Origin: Cladorrhinum sp. PSN259
Lineage: Eukaryota > Ascomycota > Sordariomycetes > Sordariales > Podosporaceae
Assembly (NCBI GenBank): GCA_033725935.1
Contig: MU867067.1
Coordinates: forward strand, 62,001-126,000
Direction: 5' to 3'
DNA length: 64,000 bases
Below are positions 11,619 through 22,328 of the stretch, one piece after another. A model generated the notes under the pieces. It did no database searches and was not told the origin of the DNA. It saw only the letters and a list, made by a program, of their open reading frames with translations. The position numbers and the translations under genes are program-made. Numbering within the stretch: position 1 is the stretch's first letter; the number at the start of each line of letters is the position of its first letter.

Positions 11619-12858
11619 ATGCCCACACCATTCGACCTGCCTATGCGTGGGAGAAGGGGATAAAGAACCTGACGTGCTATGATTTAGACGAATACGACAG
11701 GAGAGGAAGAGCTATACACCGTTTTTTTCTGGAATGCCAAGGGGAGGGAACTTAATAATCTTTTTCGTTGCCTTTTTTTCGATCTGGGATTTGGGAAAAA
11801 AGCGAAATGGATAATGATGATGGGCGGTTTGATCTGATGCATCTCTCTCTTTATCTTAACTTCAGCGAGCTGCTTCTCTCATGAGCCAAATCTTTTCCCA
11901 ACTGGATTTTTCTGGGTCGGTTTCACTTTTTTTCAACCTAAACACAACACAAAGGCCACAAGGAGGATTAATTGGTTATATACGTTGGTTGTTTTTGGCT
12001 GTAAAGAAAGCTTATGGAGGAGGCAGGACGAGAGGTTGTTTTTTGAAGGCAATATTTGATGATTGTGCTGCAGCATCGTTCAGAATGGATTGATAAGGGG
12101 TGGTTTAGGCGATGATAATTTTATTCAACTGCTACTTGCGTATCCGTCAATGGTCTGATTCTTTACATTATGGCGAGGGGCAGTTTGGCTATCAATGCTG
12201 TTCCTTGATATGGAATTTCAAAGTTCTCATTTCTTCATTATCTTAATCTGGGGAAACCATCTTGAGGTCAGTTGGTGTTATATGCACTGTGTCCCGTCAT
12301 CCTCACGTGTCATCATACAGGGCTTGAATCCCACAACAAGTCATGAAGCAATGCTGGAATGCAAAATATAGACTCCCATGTTCAAGGATTTGGAGATGTC
12401 GAGTACTCGCGTATATTTAAAGAAAACAATTGGGGGGGTTGTTTGCAATGTGGATTGCATGAAGTCGTTTCAATACTTCCATCTAAGTTCCAGTTGACAC
12501 TGTCTGTCTGGGTTAAGCGCACTATGTTTTTACTCCATTCTCGTCTTTCAAGACTCGAAAGCTGGTGCTGCCCGCATCGAACAATAAGAGCCGAGAACTT
12601 ATGAAAACACAAGGCTTGAGACTTGCACAGTTTCCCAAAAAAAAAAAAACCCCAAATTTCATCTCGAGTCCCCGCTGCTAAACCCAGTCGTTAAGTTTAA
12701 TACCAATTAGTTTTCGTGTCCAACCACTTCTATTAATACACTGCAAAAGTTTTGAGTTTCACCACCAACCCCACTATCACCATCTTGCAATTATCCCCAA
12801 ATTCCCAAAGCAACGATGAGAAGGTAGTCATCAAAGGCCATTTACCAGTTTACCAATC
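11619..12858. other. Intergenic region VTS1/TFC4
   Basis: 1.24 kb with T-rich and A-rich stretches (for example a poly-A run near 12638-12649). It holds the VTS1 3' UTR and the TFC4 promoter. No gene or RNA was recognised. Confidence 0.6.
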
Positions 12859-15800
12859 ATGGAGAGGAGGCATATCGAGATGGACGACGGAATGGACATC
12901 GACGACGGGATGGGAGGGCCCTACCACCAAGCACCACCACCTCCTCCCCATCCCCATCGCTACAACAACCGCAGCAATGAAGTCCCCCTCAGCATGTTAG
13001 ATCCCAGTTTGTTTCCCGAAGGCCAAGCACCCAGCGTCCACAATACTCAACCACAGGATATTGATATGGAGGATGATGGTGGCCAGCAATATGAATACGA
13101 AGACGACGACGTAGCAAGCGACATATCAGGGGACTCGGACGCAATGGAACTGCGCGCAGAACTGGATAGGTTCGACCAGCAGCAGGAGGCATTCATCGCC
13201 AGACAAACAGCTGAAGCGGCCGGGATAGAGTACAAGCCCCCGCCGGTGCGTCCTAAAAAGGCAGCAGGAGGAGCGAAAGGACCGGCGAAAGGAAGCAGGA
13301 AGAAGCCCAAGAAGGTCATTGGACCGAGACAGGCGGTGAAACCTACTCCGGACATTTTGTACAGACTCAGCCTGGCGAAGGAGGCATTTGAGCGGGAGGA
13401 TTACGAAGCGACCATGGCGATGCTGAGCGAAATCATACGGCATAATTCTGAGATTTTCCAGGCGTGGACTATGATGTCTGCCGTCCACGAGGTGATGGGG
13501 AATAGGGAAAAGGCAGTTTGGTGCAAGATTTCGGCGGCGCATTTGAAGCCTCGAGAGGTGGCGCAGTGGATTCACACGGCAGAGTACGCACTGATGGGCG
13601 TGGAAGAGATGGAGGATGGGACGACGGAAAGGGAGGAGGCCCTGGGCAGGGCGTATGCTTGTTACACGCAGGCGTTGGAGACTGATAGGAGTAATATCGC
13701 GGCCAGGACGGGAAGGGCGGATGTGATCATGTTGCAGGGGCAGAGCAGCAAGGCGCTGAGGGAGTATCAGAAGGCTTTGGAGTATAAGCCTTGGAATATT
13801 CGAACGGTGAGGAATATTGCTGATGTTGCGCTGGATGTGAAGAATCAGCGGAAGGGAGCGGAGGCTGCCCAGGGGGCTTATAGGAAGTTGATAAGTCACT
13901 TGATGGAGGCTGGTACGTTTGAAGCGGAGGAGGGTGATTTTGAATGGTCGGATTTGAGAATTTATCTCGAATTCTTTTCTATTTTGGAGCAGTGGAAGGA
14001 AGGGTTGTTTGAGCTGAAGGAGATTTCGAGGTGGTTGTTGGGGAGAAGAGAGGAGAGCTATTGGGATGATTTCAGGGATGATGATAGGGAGTGGGATGCG
14101 GATGATGGGAGGAGGGTGCAGGTGCCGCAGTTTGTTCCTGGAGGTAATGCTTCGACGCAATATGGCCTGGGGATGCCGGTGGATCTGAGGGCGAAGATGT
14201 TTGTCTACAGGTCTAAGATGGGGCCCGAATTCGATTACGAGGCCAACGTTCACTTGAAGCAGCTCGACCCCGATAACGTACCGGCTTTCATGGAGTTTCC
14301 GGATTGTGTCAAGGATATTATTGTCAGTTTATTCGATCGGGCTGATCGACTCAATGGCGAGAAACTGGAGAAACCGGAGGCAGCTGAGCAATACACCGCG
14401 GAAGCACAACGGAGTGTTGAGATTGCCCATCGTTTTCTCAATCTCTACCGACACATAGCCGAGAACAGCCCGGATCTTCTTTCTCTCGATGCCGACTACC
14501 TCGTGTGTCAGGGTCGTTACAACATGGCAATGGGAGACAAAGTAGCCGCCGAAGAATGCTTCATTGCAGCGATGGAGGATGACGAAGACCATATCGAGGC
14601 ACGTGTCCAGCTGGCAAAGATGTATGAAGGTGAAGAGGAACAGGAAGGGCGCGAAGAAGCTTATCTTCTGGTTCATGAAGCGATGAATCTCGAGGCAAGA
14701 AAAGGTATTCGCTTGGGACTGCTACCCAAACGAAACCGCCGACGCGGACCTTATGGACCGCGAAAGGGCGGCGGTGGTCCTAGGAAACCGAGAAAACCCA
14801 GAGACCCTAACAAGCCAAAGACCCGATACGTGTCTCGTCGTTTGCTTAATGTTGAGAAGAGGAAACAGCAGGAGTTGGAGATGACGGCTGAGGCTACCAA
14901 GAACTTTACGCTGATGAAGGAGATGGAGGGTGCTGCTCTGCTAGGAAACGAACAAGCCAGGGCAGCCTGGATGAAGGCCGCCAAGGAACTGGTCGATGAT
15001 TTCCGATCATACAAGCAGTTCTATCCCTGGGATAAGTACATCAAATTCTTGGGGTACGTCACGGACGAAGGCGGACAATCAGCAATTCCAGCTCGGAATA
15101 TGAAACTCAGAGCTATGGAAGAGCGATTGAGACAAAATCTTGCACCGGCAGAGGGAGAAGAAAAGAGCATCAAGATACCCGTCAACATACCGCAAGAACA
15201 CCGCGGCATACCATTCGGCACCTGGCTTGACATATTCCTCAACTACGCTTTCAGTTTAGTCCGACAAGGCCAGCACCGAGAAGCGTACTTGGTCTGCCAC
15301 GCAGCGCGAGACTCGGTCGTCTGGACCACAATTGAAAACACCTTCCTCATTCACGTCGCCTGGGCCTCGTGCGCAGTGTACGCGGGAGATGAAGAAACTT
15401 GCGTTGCTATAGCTCGTTATTTCATGCGTGACTACATGCCTGGAACGGATTCCTACCGCATGTTCTCTGCCATGTGTCGAGTCTGTCAGACGCCGGTATC
15501 GTGGTATACTTCTGGCCCAGCTCAAAAGTTTATTCTCCGACAAATCAAAACGATGGACAACATTGTGATGAAAACGAGTAAAGACCCTGATGCGCCCGAC
15601 ATTGGACTTGACGTCTGTCTTTTAACCATATACGGCCATATCCTGTTCACGACCACATCTTACACGTACGCACTCTCATACTTTGCCCGCGCAGCCTCGA
15701 TAGACCCCAACAACTGCCTCATCAACCTCTCCACCGGCCTCGCATACATACACTACGCCCTAAAGAGACAAGCCACCAACCGGCAGTACCTTTTAACGCA

Positions 15801-16107
15801 AGGCTTTGCTTTCTTGTTCAGGTACTACCACGATCGTCTCAAAGACTCGACACACAGTCCGGCGCAACGACAGGAAGCGCACTTCAACATCGCAAGGGCT
15901 TATTCGTTGATCGGTCTCGGAAACCTAGCGATAGAGTACTACCGTAAAGTGCTGGAAGAGCCAGAGTACGAGATTGCCCAAGCGGGCATGATGGGAAGCG
16001 AGGATCTGCGGGTCGAGGCAGCGTATAACATCAGGAGCATGTGTTATTTGTTGGGGGACGTTGAGGGGAGTAAGGCTGTTACGGGGAGGTGGATGGTTTT
16101 GGAGTAG
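12859..16107 (+). CDS. TFC4: Transcription factor TFIIIC subunit, TPR protein (TFC4/sfc4, tau131)
   Basis: Single exon, 1082 aa. The N-terminus is acidic (DDD/EDDD runs up to about residue 100), followed by a Lys-rich patch. An N-terminal TPR array starts about residue 165 (DILYRLSLAKEAFEREDYEAT, then AWTMMSAVHEVMGNREKA). A highly basic Gly/Pro/Arg/Lys insert (about 619-657) precedes a second TPR-rich half that includes YALSYFARAASIDPNN. This order of acidic tail, TPR block, charged linker and TPR block is that of TFIIIC tau131. Known role: within the tauA module it bridges the A-box-bound complex to TFIIIB (Brf1/Bdp1) for tRNA and 5S gene transcription. The start is the first ATG. The 5' and 3' parts use somewhat different codon styles, but there is no frame break. 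Confidence 0.95.
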   Translation: MERRHIEMDDGMDIDDGMGGPYHQAPPPPPHPHRYNNRSNEVPLSMLDPSLFPEGQAPSVHNTQPQDIDMEDDGGQQYEYEDDDVASDISGDSDAMELRAELDRFDQQQEAFIARQTAEAAGIEYKPPPVRPKKAAGGAKGPAKGSRKKPKKVIGPRQAVKPTPDILYRLSLAKEAFEREDYEATMAMLSEIIRHNSEIFQAWTMMSAVHEVMGNREKAVWCKISAAHLKPREVAQWIHTAEYALMGVEEMEDGTTEREEALGRAYACYTQALETDRSNIAARTGRADVIMLQGQSSKALREYQKALEYKPWNIRTVRNIADVALDVKNQRKGAEAAQGAYRKLISHLMEAGTFEAEEGDFEWSDLRIYLEFFSILEQWKEGLFELKEISRWLLGRREESYWDDFRDDDREWDADDGRRVQVPQFVPGGNASTQYGLGMPVDLRAKMFVYRSKMGPEFDYEANVHLKQLDPDNVPAFMEFPDCVKDIIVSLFDRADRLNGEKLEKPEAAEQYTAEAQRSVEIAHRFLNLYRHIAENSPDLLSLDADYLVCQGRYNMAMGDKVAAEECFIAAMEDDEDHIEARVQLAKMYEGEEEQEGREEAYLLVHEAMNLEARKGIRLGLLPKRNRRRGPYGPRKGGGGPRKPRKPRDPNKPKTRYVSRRLLNVEKRKQQELEMTAEATKNFTLMKEMEGAALLGNEQARAAWMKAAKELVDDFRSYKQFYPWDKYIKFLGYVTDEGGQSAIPARNMKLRAMEERLRQNLAPAEGEEKSIKIPVNIPQEHRGIPFGTWLDIFLNYAFSLVRQGQHREAYLVCHAARDSVVWTTIENTFLIHVAWASCAVYAGDEETCVAIARYFMRDYMPGTDSYRMFSAMCRVCQTPVSWYTSGPAQKFILRQIKTMDNIVMKTSKDPDAPDIGLDVCLLTIYGHILFTTTSYTYALSYFARAASIDPNNCLINLSTGLAYIHYALKRQATNRQYLLTQGFAFLFRYYHDRLKDSTHSPAQRQEAHFNIARAYSLIGLGNLAIEYYRKVLEEPEYEIAQAGMMGSEDLRVEAAYNIRSMCYLLGDVEGSKAVTGRWMVLE

Positions 16108-16311
16108 AAGAGATGAGGTAGATCAGGAAAGAAAAGAGGGGGGTGAAAAAGAGGAAGGAATGGGGATAAAGGGGAGGGGGAAAATTGATGATTGTAGGAT
16201 GAGGGGCGTTTCCGGGGATTATATATATACTATTTAGGAAAAGAGGAGCATAAAGGCTCAGCTAAGGAGTTTACTGTTCGATGGTTAGTTAAGTTTTATA
16301 TAATTTACATA

Positions 16312-16354
16312 ACGTGCGTGATAAGCGAACGGTACAAATAAGCGAACGGTACAC
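16312..16354 (+). repeat. Left terminal inverted repeat
   Basis: 43 bp beginning ACGTGCGTGATAAGCGAACG. It contains two direct copies of AAGCGAACGGTAC about 18 bp apart, probable transposase-binding sites. 41 of 43 positions match the right end. Confidence 0.95.
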
Positions 16355-16411
16355 TTTCTTGGCACAACACCACCTTCCAATTTCTCTCTCCAATTCTACC
16401 ACCAATTCGCC

Positions 16412-18085
16412 ATGGATTCCCTTCCAAAAGAATCGAGAATCATTCTCGCCCTCGAGGCTATGAAAAACAAGCCAGAGCTTTCTCTTCGACGTGCAGCTAC
16501 AATCTACAACGTATCACCAATGACCCTCTCCGCCCGACGCGATGGCCGGCCTCCACGACGCGATATTCCAGCCAATTCACGCAAACTTACGGATTTGGAA
16601 GAGCAAACCATTGTTCAATATATAATTGAGCTATGTGCACGCGCATTCCATCCTCGGCTTTATTATATGGAAGATATGGCCAACCGATTACTCCGCGAAC
16701 GCGACGCGCCCCCTGTTGGTATACGATGGGCTCACAACTTCGTCAAACGCCAGCCAGAACTTCAGACGCGTTTTACGCGTAAATACGACTACCAGAGGGC
16801 CAAATGCGAAGATCCAAAGATTATTCGCGACTGGTTTGCACTTGTGCATAATATCAAGGTTAAATACGGCATCCTCGACAACGATTCGTATAACTTTGAC
16901 GAGACTGGGTTTATGATGGGCATTATTATCGCCATTATGGTAGTTACGACTTCTGATGGCCGTAGCAAGGCCAAATAGGCCCAGCCTGGCAATCGTGAGT
17001 GGGCTACAGTTATTCAGGGAGTGAATGCTCTGGGTTGGGCTATCCCACCATTTATTATCTTGGCCGGGCGATATCACCTTGCTAACTGGTATCAAGAATG
17101 CAACCTTCCGGCCGACTGGCGTATCGCAATAACCGATAATGGCTGGACTACTAATGAAAAAGGCATGGATTGGATTCGGCATTTCGATTTACACACAGCA
17201 TCTCGTACGAAGGGCAAATACCGGCTGTTAATCCTTGATGGCCACGAAAGCCACCACTCCGAGGAATTCGAGACCTATTGCCAGGAGCATAATATTATTA
17301 CACTCTGTATGCCTCCACACTCTTCGCACCTACTTCAGCCATTGGATGTTGGTTGTTTTGCGCCATTGAAGAAGGCATATAGCCGCCAGATTGAACAGTT
17401 GATGCGGATGAATATCACACACATCAGCAAGTTGGAGTTTCTTTGTGCGTTTAGAGAAGCGTTTTTTGCTTCGATTACAGAAAAGAATATCCAGGGAGGT
17501 TTTGCCGGAGCCGGCCTTGTGCCATACGACCCGGAGAGGGTACTATCTAAGCTAGATGTGCGCATTCGGACTCCAATACCCCCAGCCTTAATGCCAGGCA
17601 CGGCACTACCTTGGGTCTCCCAAACACCACATAATCCTCGGGAAGCAACCTCACAATCAGAGCTTATTAAAACTCGAATTTCTAAACATCAAGGCAGCTC
17701 TCCAACCTCGATGTTGACTGCTGTGGACCAGTTTACCAAGGGGGCAATGGCAATAATGCACGAGGTAGCCCTTCTCCGTGCAGAGGTCTCTTCACTACGT
17801 AAGGCCAATGAAGGGCTTAGTAAAAGACGGAGAGCTAAAAAAACACGTGTCCGGCTTGGAGGGTCACTTACCGTACAGGAGGCACAGGATCTACTGGATC
17901 AGAAGGCTGTGGGTGAGCAGATAATCCAGGAAAATCGACAAAGTGGTGGTGGTGCAGGGGGGTCTCGTACGAAGATTCGGTGCTGTGGTGTGTGCGGTAA
18001 GCCTGGTCATAATGCACGTACGTGCAAGGAGGCTGCAGAATCATCTGATTCATCGGATTCTGATTCAGTTATTGTGGTTTCCTAG
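16412..18085 (+). pseudogene. DDE-type transposase with one internal stop codon
   Basis: One reading frame of 558 codons including the terminal stop, interrupted only by TAG at 16976-16978 (codon 189). Seen: a psq/CENP-B-type helix-turn-helix N-terminus (RRAATIYNVSPMTLSARR, then the second HTH around YYMEDMANRLL...WAHNFVKRQPEL). The catalytic aspartates are in NFDETG (codon 163), LILDGHESH (codon 276) and LQPLDVG (codon 312), giving a D35D spacing typical of pogo/Fot1. A CCHC-type zinc knuckle (CGVCGKPGHNARTC) follows near the C-terminus, then an acidic Ser/Asp tail. The stop lies just before QPGNREW, which is conserved in the family. Everything else is intact, so this looks like a young nonsense allele rather than a decayed relic. 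TAG could derive from CAG by a C-to-T change; that is inference. Confidence 0.92.
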
Positions 18086-18130
18086 TGTGTGGTTGTGTAA
18101 ATGAGGATAGTTGTGGTGGGGTGGTGGAAG

Positions 18131-18173
18131 GTGTACCGTTCGCTTGTCTGTACCGTTCGCTTATCACGCACGT
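18131..18173 (-). repeat. Right terminal inverted repeat
   Basis: 43-bp inverted copy of the left end, with the same two AAGCGAACGGTAC motifs. It differs from the left repeat at two positions between the motifs. Confidence 0.95.
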
Positions 18174-18175
18174 TA

Positions 18176-18480
18176 TAAAGTCTGGCTGAAAACAAAAAGA
18201 CTCATGCGGTTTCCCGTATATATACTACCACCTTACCCCCCTGATTGGCCCCCAGATCCAAGTAATATACGTCCTATCGAGACTAAAACAACTTCACGCC
18301 GTCGGGACTGCTCAGCATCCCAACGCCACTGGCGATGATGCCTACTCTTGCTTTTATTTATTTCCTACATATGAAATCCCGTCACTTGGTCAACATCACA
18401 TGCACAAAAACATCCTGTACCAGGCCCTCAGCAATCCTCAAAAAGGAATTCTCATTTTTTATAGTAAAGAGTCAAGAAAT
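18176..18480. other. Space between transposon and NHX1 3' end
   Basis: 305 bp, presumably the NHX1 3' UTR and residual TFC4 downstream DNA. Nothing else was recognised. Confidence 0.5.
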
Positions 18481-20772
18481 CTAATGTGACGCATTCCCCC
18501 CACCACCACCACCACTTCCTGACCCCCCTCCTCTCCCATGATGTCCATGCCCCCCATCCAACAACAACGTAGGCTTAATGTAATCCTCATCAAGCTGTCT
18601 AAACAGCGCACTAGGATCGTCACTCCTAAACAGCTGTCTCAGCGCCGATGACGCCGTCAATGGCTGGTTTCCAGACCCAGTCTCGGTAGCAGGCGTATCA
18701 TCCCCTCCCGAACTACTACCGGCACCCAAAAATTCACCCGCTGACGCGGCTCCCCCAGGAGGCATAGGGCTCGACCTCCTCCTCGGCGCAGGCGGCGGCA
18801 GATCTGAAATATCAATATCGCTGCCCAGCTCCTCGTCTGTATTATTTCCCGAAACGCCCAACAACTCCGACCTTTCAAAATCGTTGCTGTCTTTGGTACT
18901 CTTCCGATTATGACTCGGTTTCCTCGTCATGCCGTGTGGCGACCTGTGTCCTGACGCCCATCCGCTGCCGCCGTTGCCTCTTCCTCTGTGACCGCTGCCT
19001 CCGACGTTGCCTAATGGAACCGCAGACCCTGTTCCACGACGAGCATTATACCCTATTCCGCTGTTATCCGGCCTCTTATAGAGACCGCCTCCAATAGCCT
19101 CGATGTCAAACTCGTCATCCGAGTCCGCTTCGTCCGTCACGCCTGTTCTAATTCCAAGGATTTCAAGCATGCGTGCTGTGGTACCTCCGAAGATAATGAC
19201 AGTCAGGACGACCACCACGAGCACTGTGGCTTGTAACGCCTGGGTTTCCTTGGCGGTGAATAGAGCCGAGAGAGCGACGCCTACAGCACCACGCAAACCT
19301 GCCCAGAAAAGCATAGCCTGGTAGCTGTAAGGAAGTTCATCGGCAGGCTCAGTTCCGCCTGCGCGACGGGCCCGGTAACGGAGGAACCAGTTGATTGCGC
19401 GCGATAGTGGGAAAACCGCAAGCCATCGTGCAGCGCACACGGCAATAACCGTCACGATGATCAAGAGCGGTTGGAATACCAGGTTCTTCTCTGTGAAGAG
19501 GGCCAAACCTAGGTAAATAAAGATGAAGTTTTCAGACAAGTGCGAAAGTACCTGGAATAAGTACTTGGTCGTCAGTTGTGTGCGGCGGGACATGTTGAAG
19601 TAAGCATAGTGCTTGAGTGTGATACCGCAGAAGAGCAGCGACACAATTCCTGTTCACAGTGTCAGAAATTGTCCGTCAGACCAAGCAGTTGGGTGGAAAC
19701 ATACCAGACATGCCAATGGCCTGAGAAAAGAAGTATGTAGCATAGGCAATCAACACCACCAAGCAACTCTCAATGCCTGGATAGCGCCTCACATATGTGT
19801 ACTTGAGCGCGAGCGCGCACGCAATGCCCACAGCACAGCCAATAGCCAAACTACCAAAGAATTCACGCAAAAAGTACCATATACCATGGAACAAACTTCC
19901 GATACCCATGCTCCCTCCCTTGCGACTCTGAGCGGACTCGAAGATGACAATGGCGACGGCATCGTTCAGAATGGATTCGCCAAAGATAATGGTGTAGAGT
20001 TTAGGGTCGACCTTGTAGGCGTTGAAGATGGCCAAGATCGTCACGGGGTCCGTAGCAGACAAGGTTGCGCCGACAGAGATAGCATCGACCCAGGTGACAT
20101 CCAGACCCTCCAGCGAGATGGCAGTATATAGGTACAGAAGCGCACCGATCACCACGGCCGAGATGAAGGTACCGGCAAAAGCAAACGTCAGGATCGTGCC
20201 TATATTTCGGAAAAAGTTGGCCTGGTGTAGTTCATAGCCGGACGAAAGAATAATCGGAGGAAGCAAGAGGTTGAAGAAGTATTGGTAGTTGAAGTTAACC
20301 AGGTCTCTGATCGAGTCGAAGCCGGATACACGTAAGATCAAGCCGACGGTCATACCTGAGGATGGCGACCATTGTTAGCCAGGGATATGGGAGGAGGGGG
20401 CGGGGGATGGAGGGGTCCGCATACCTCCAAAGATGGACACGACGGTTTCATGGATAGCCGTGATCTTTCTCTGCTGCATGAAATAGCTCGTGCAGAACGA
20501 GATAATCAACAGCGTGAGAAGGATGAAGATTGCCCATGATGAATATTTCTCGGCCTTTGGTGGTTCCAATGCTACATGACCGAGTTAGATGGATGGGTTG
20601 CGCATATCGATCGATCGAGGGAAGGGTGGAAATTGAAAGGGCATACCATCGGGGTCTTCTTCTTCTCGTTCTGTAGCATGCTGTTAGCGCTTTGCGAGCC
20701 GGGGGCCACTTGAGAGTAAACAAACATACTTGCAAGCCCTACGAGGGTGCTGGTGACGACTTCGGAAAGCAT
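18481..20772 (-). CDS. NHX1: Na+/H+ (K+/H+) exchanger, NHX1/CPA1 family
   Basis: Five exons: complement(18481..19649, 19705..20355, 20425..20571, 20647..20670, 20730..20772), 677 aa. Exon 2 is a 24-nt micro-exon giving the acidic RE/ED stretch. Seen: 10-12 hydrophobic segments from about residue 30 to 420, the conserved LLLPPIILSSGYELH segment, ATDPVTILAIF, and the ion-binding Asn-Asp pair in GESILNDAVAIV (about N202-D203) typical of electroneutral CPA1 exchangers. A long Ser/Gly/Pro-rich cytosolic tail of about 220 residues follows. Known: fungal Nhx1 acts on endosomes/vacuoles, moving K+ or Na+ in exchange for H+ to set luminal pH and trafficking. Start: MLSEVV is the first ATG that splices in frame. 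Endosomal rather than plasma-membrane location is inferred from similarity to the NHX1/NHE6-type core. Confidence 0.92.
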
Positions 20773-22328
20773 GGTGGAGGGGGTTCGCGAGACCGGCTTG
20801 GCCCCAGTTCAAACACACGACAGCACAATGCGACTGCAACAGTCAATGCTCACCACGAGCAACAGGGTTCCGTCTGAAAAGTCATCAAAGGAAAACTCAA
20901 GTTTGTACGTAAAAGAGCGTTGGCATTTGGTAACCAGATGCTAGAGTTTTGTTGGAGAAGTCGACAGCTTTCGCTTGTGTGCTCCAGCACATTGGAAGGC
21001 GGCCAACCCGCCAATCCGCGCAAGCCACTGAGACATGCAAAAGCCTGTCCGCGAGGACAGGGATCGGGCGTCCAGATCGGTGGTTGCATAGGGTCTTGGC
21101 AACGGGAACATTCCACTTTGAAGCATATGGGGAAGCCTCCACCTCTTTTGACATCACTAACGTCTTCAAAGTCAACGATGATGGGGTCGCCGATTCAATG
21201 ATTGCTTCTTGCTTGCATAGCCTTGATTCAACCACATTCCATCTCATCTCAAGGCTGTGTGTGAAAAAATCAAATACCATCCATGGATGTCTGTGTCAGA
21301 TGAGAACAACATGCCCTCGGCTCTCTGTCCGTCGTGTCCAGTGGTACCTACAAATGCATCAGCTGGTGTAAAGTAAGGCCGACTTTCAAGGCTTGGAAGC
21401 TGTCAGCTGGATGTCTCTTAAACACGTTGACAGGTTGGCATGACCCCAATACGGACGGTATTTGGTAATGGCGCTATGCTTTCTCCAATTCTCAAACTTG
21501 GGGAGACTTAAAGATAAGGCAAGTCTTGCAGATCCCCGGATTAACAAAGGGAACACCTCTTTGCCGGGGTTGGTTTTAGTGCCCGCATTGAATCCGGAGA
21601 AGAGAAGAAGCTGCCACCCGCCATCACTTTGTTAATGAAAGCCACAGGCTGTCGTCTCCAGCGCTTCCTTCTTATTCGGCGTCTTCATCGTTTGGGGAAA
21701 GAGTTCCAGACCCGTGCCGCCTGATATTTTCACTATTTTCTCTGCCTCTCTCCCGTATCGGTTGCCAATCGTGGACCAACCAGGCTGCTTCCACCTCATC
21801 ACTAAATGTTGCATTGCATCAGCGGGCGATCTTGCTTGTTTTTGTTGTAGCCGAGTGCCGGGGTTTTCTTGTCTTGCAGACGTGCAGTTCCGCTATCGCA
21901 CGAATTGAAATCGAATGACGAAAGGACGAACCTGTCTCGTGGCAGTCGTCTACTTGGCCGTGGGAACACCCTCTTGATTATCTCTGTTTCACTTGACTAT
22001 CTAGGCTGCCGTTCGCCTTGCACAGAGCTGAAATCAGGGTCCATCCCGGCACCGCCGACGGCCAACATACCCACAAAGAAAGACGAGAAGTCCCAACTCC
22101 CGCTTCCCGCTTTCTGGAGACCTCCCGCGTCCCATTTTTAACATACATACAAACCACCACCACCTAACCACCTCACCACCCGACATCGAACACACATCTT
22201 CCGCCCTCGACGGGCAATCGAAGACGTTGGCTTCAACCGCTTTAATCGAGTGCCACGCTCAGAGACGCTCTGCGCGTCGATTGCTATAGGCTGCTGTTGG
22301 CTGTCGCAGCTGCTTGTTTCTGCTCCGT
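20773..22328. other. Divergent intergenic region NHX1/sugar transporter
   Basis: 1.56 kb between the two start codons, so it should contain both promoters. No convincing coding frame, RNA gene or repeat was seen. Confidence 0.55.

Larger units (their letters stand above)
16312..18173 (+). mobile_element. Fot1/pogo-like (Tc1/mariner superfamily) DNA transposon, complete ends
   Basis: 1,862-bp element bounded by 43-bp terminal inverted repeats (16312-16354 and 18131-18173) that differ at two positions, with flanking TA dinucleotides at 16310-16311 and 18174-18175 as the target duplication. Each repeat starts ACGTGCGTG and contains AAGCGAACGGTAC twice. It carries one transposase gene with an in-frame stop. 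It sits in the convergent space between TFC4 and NHX1 and disrupts neither gene. Near-identical ends suggest a fairly recent insertion. Confidence 0.95.

Noticed and set aside
13126..14253. 375-codon minus-strand open frame
   Set aside because: Antisense to TFC4, whose TPR repeats are unambiguous.
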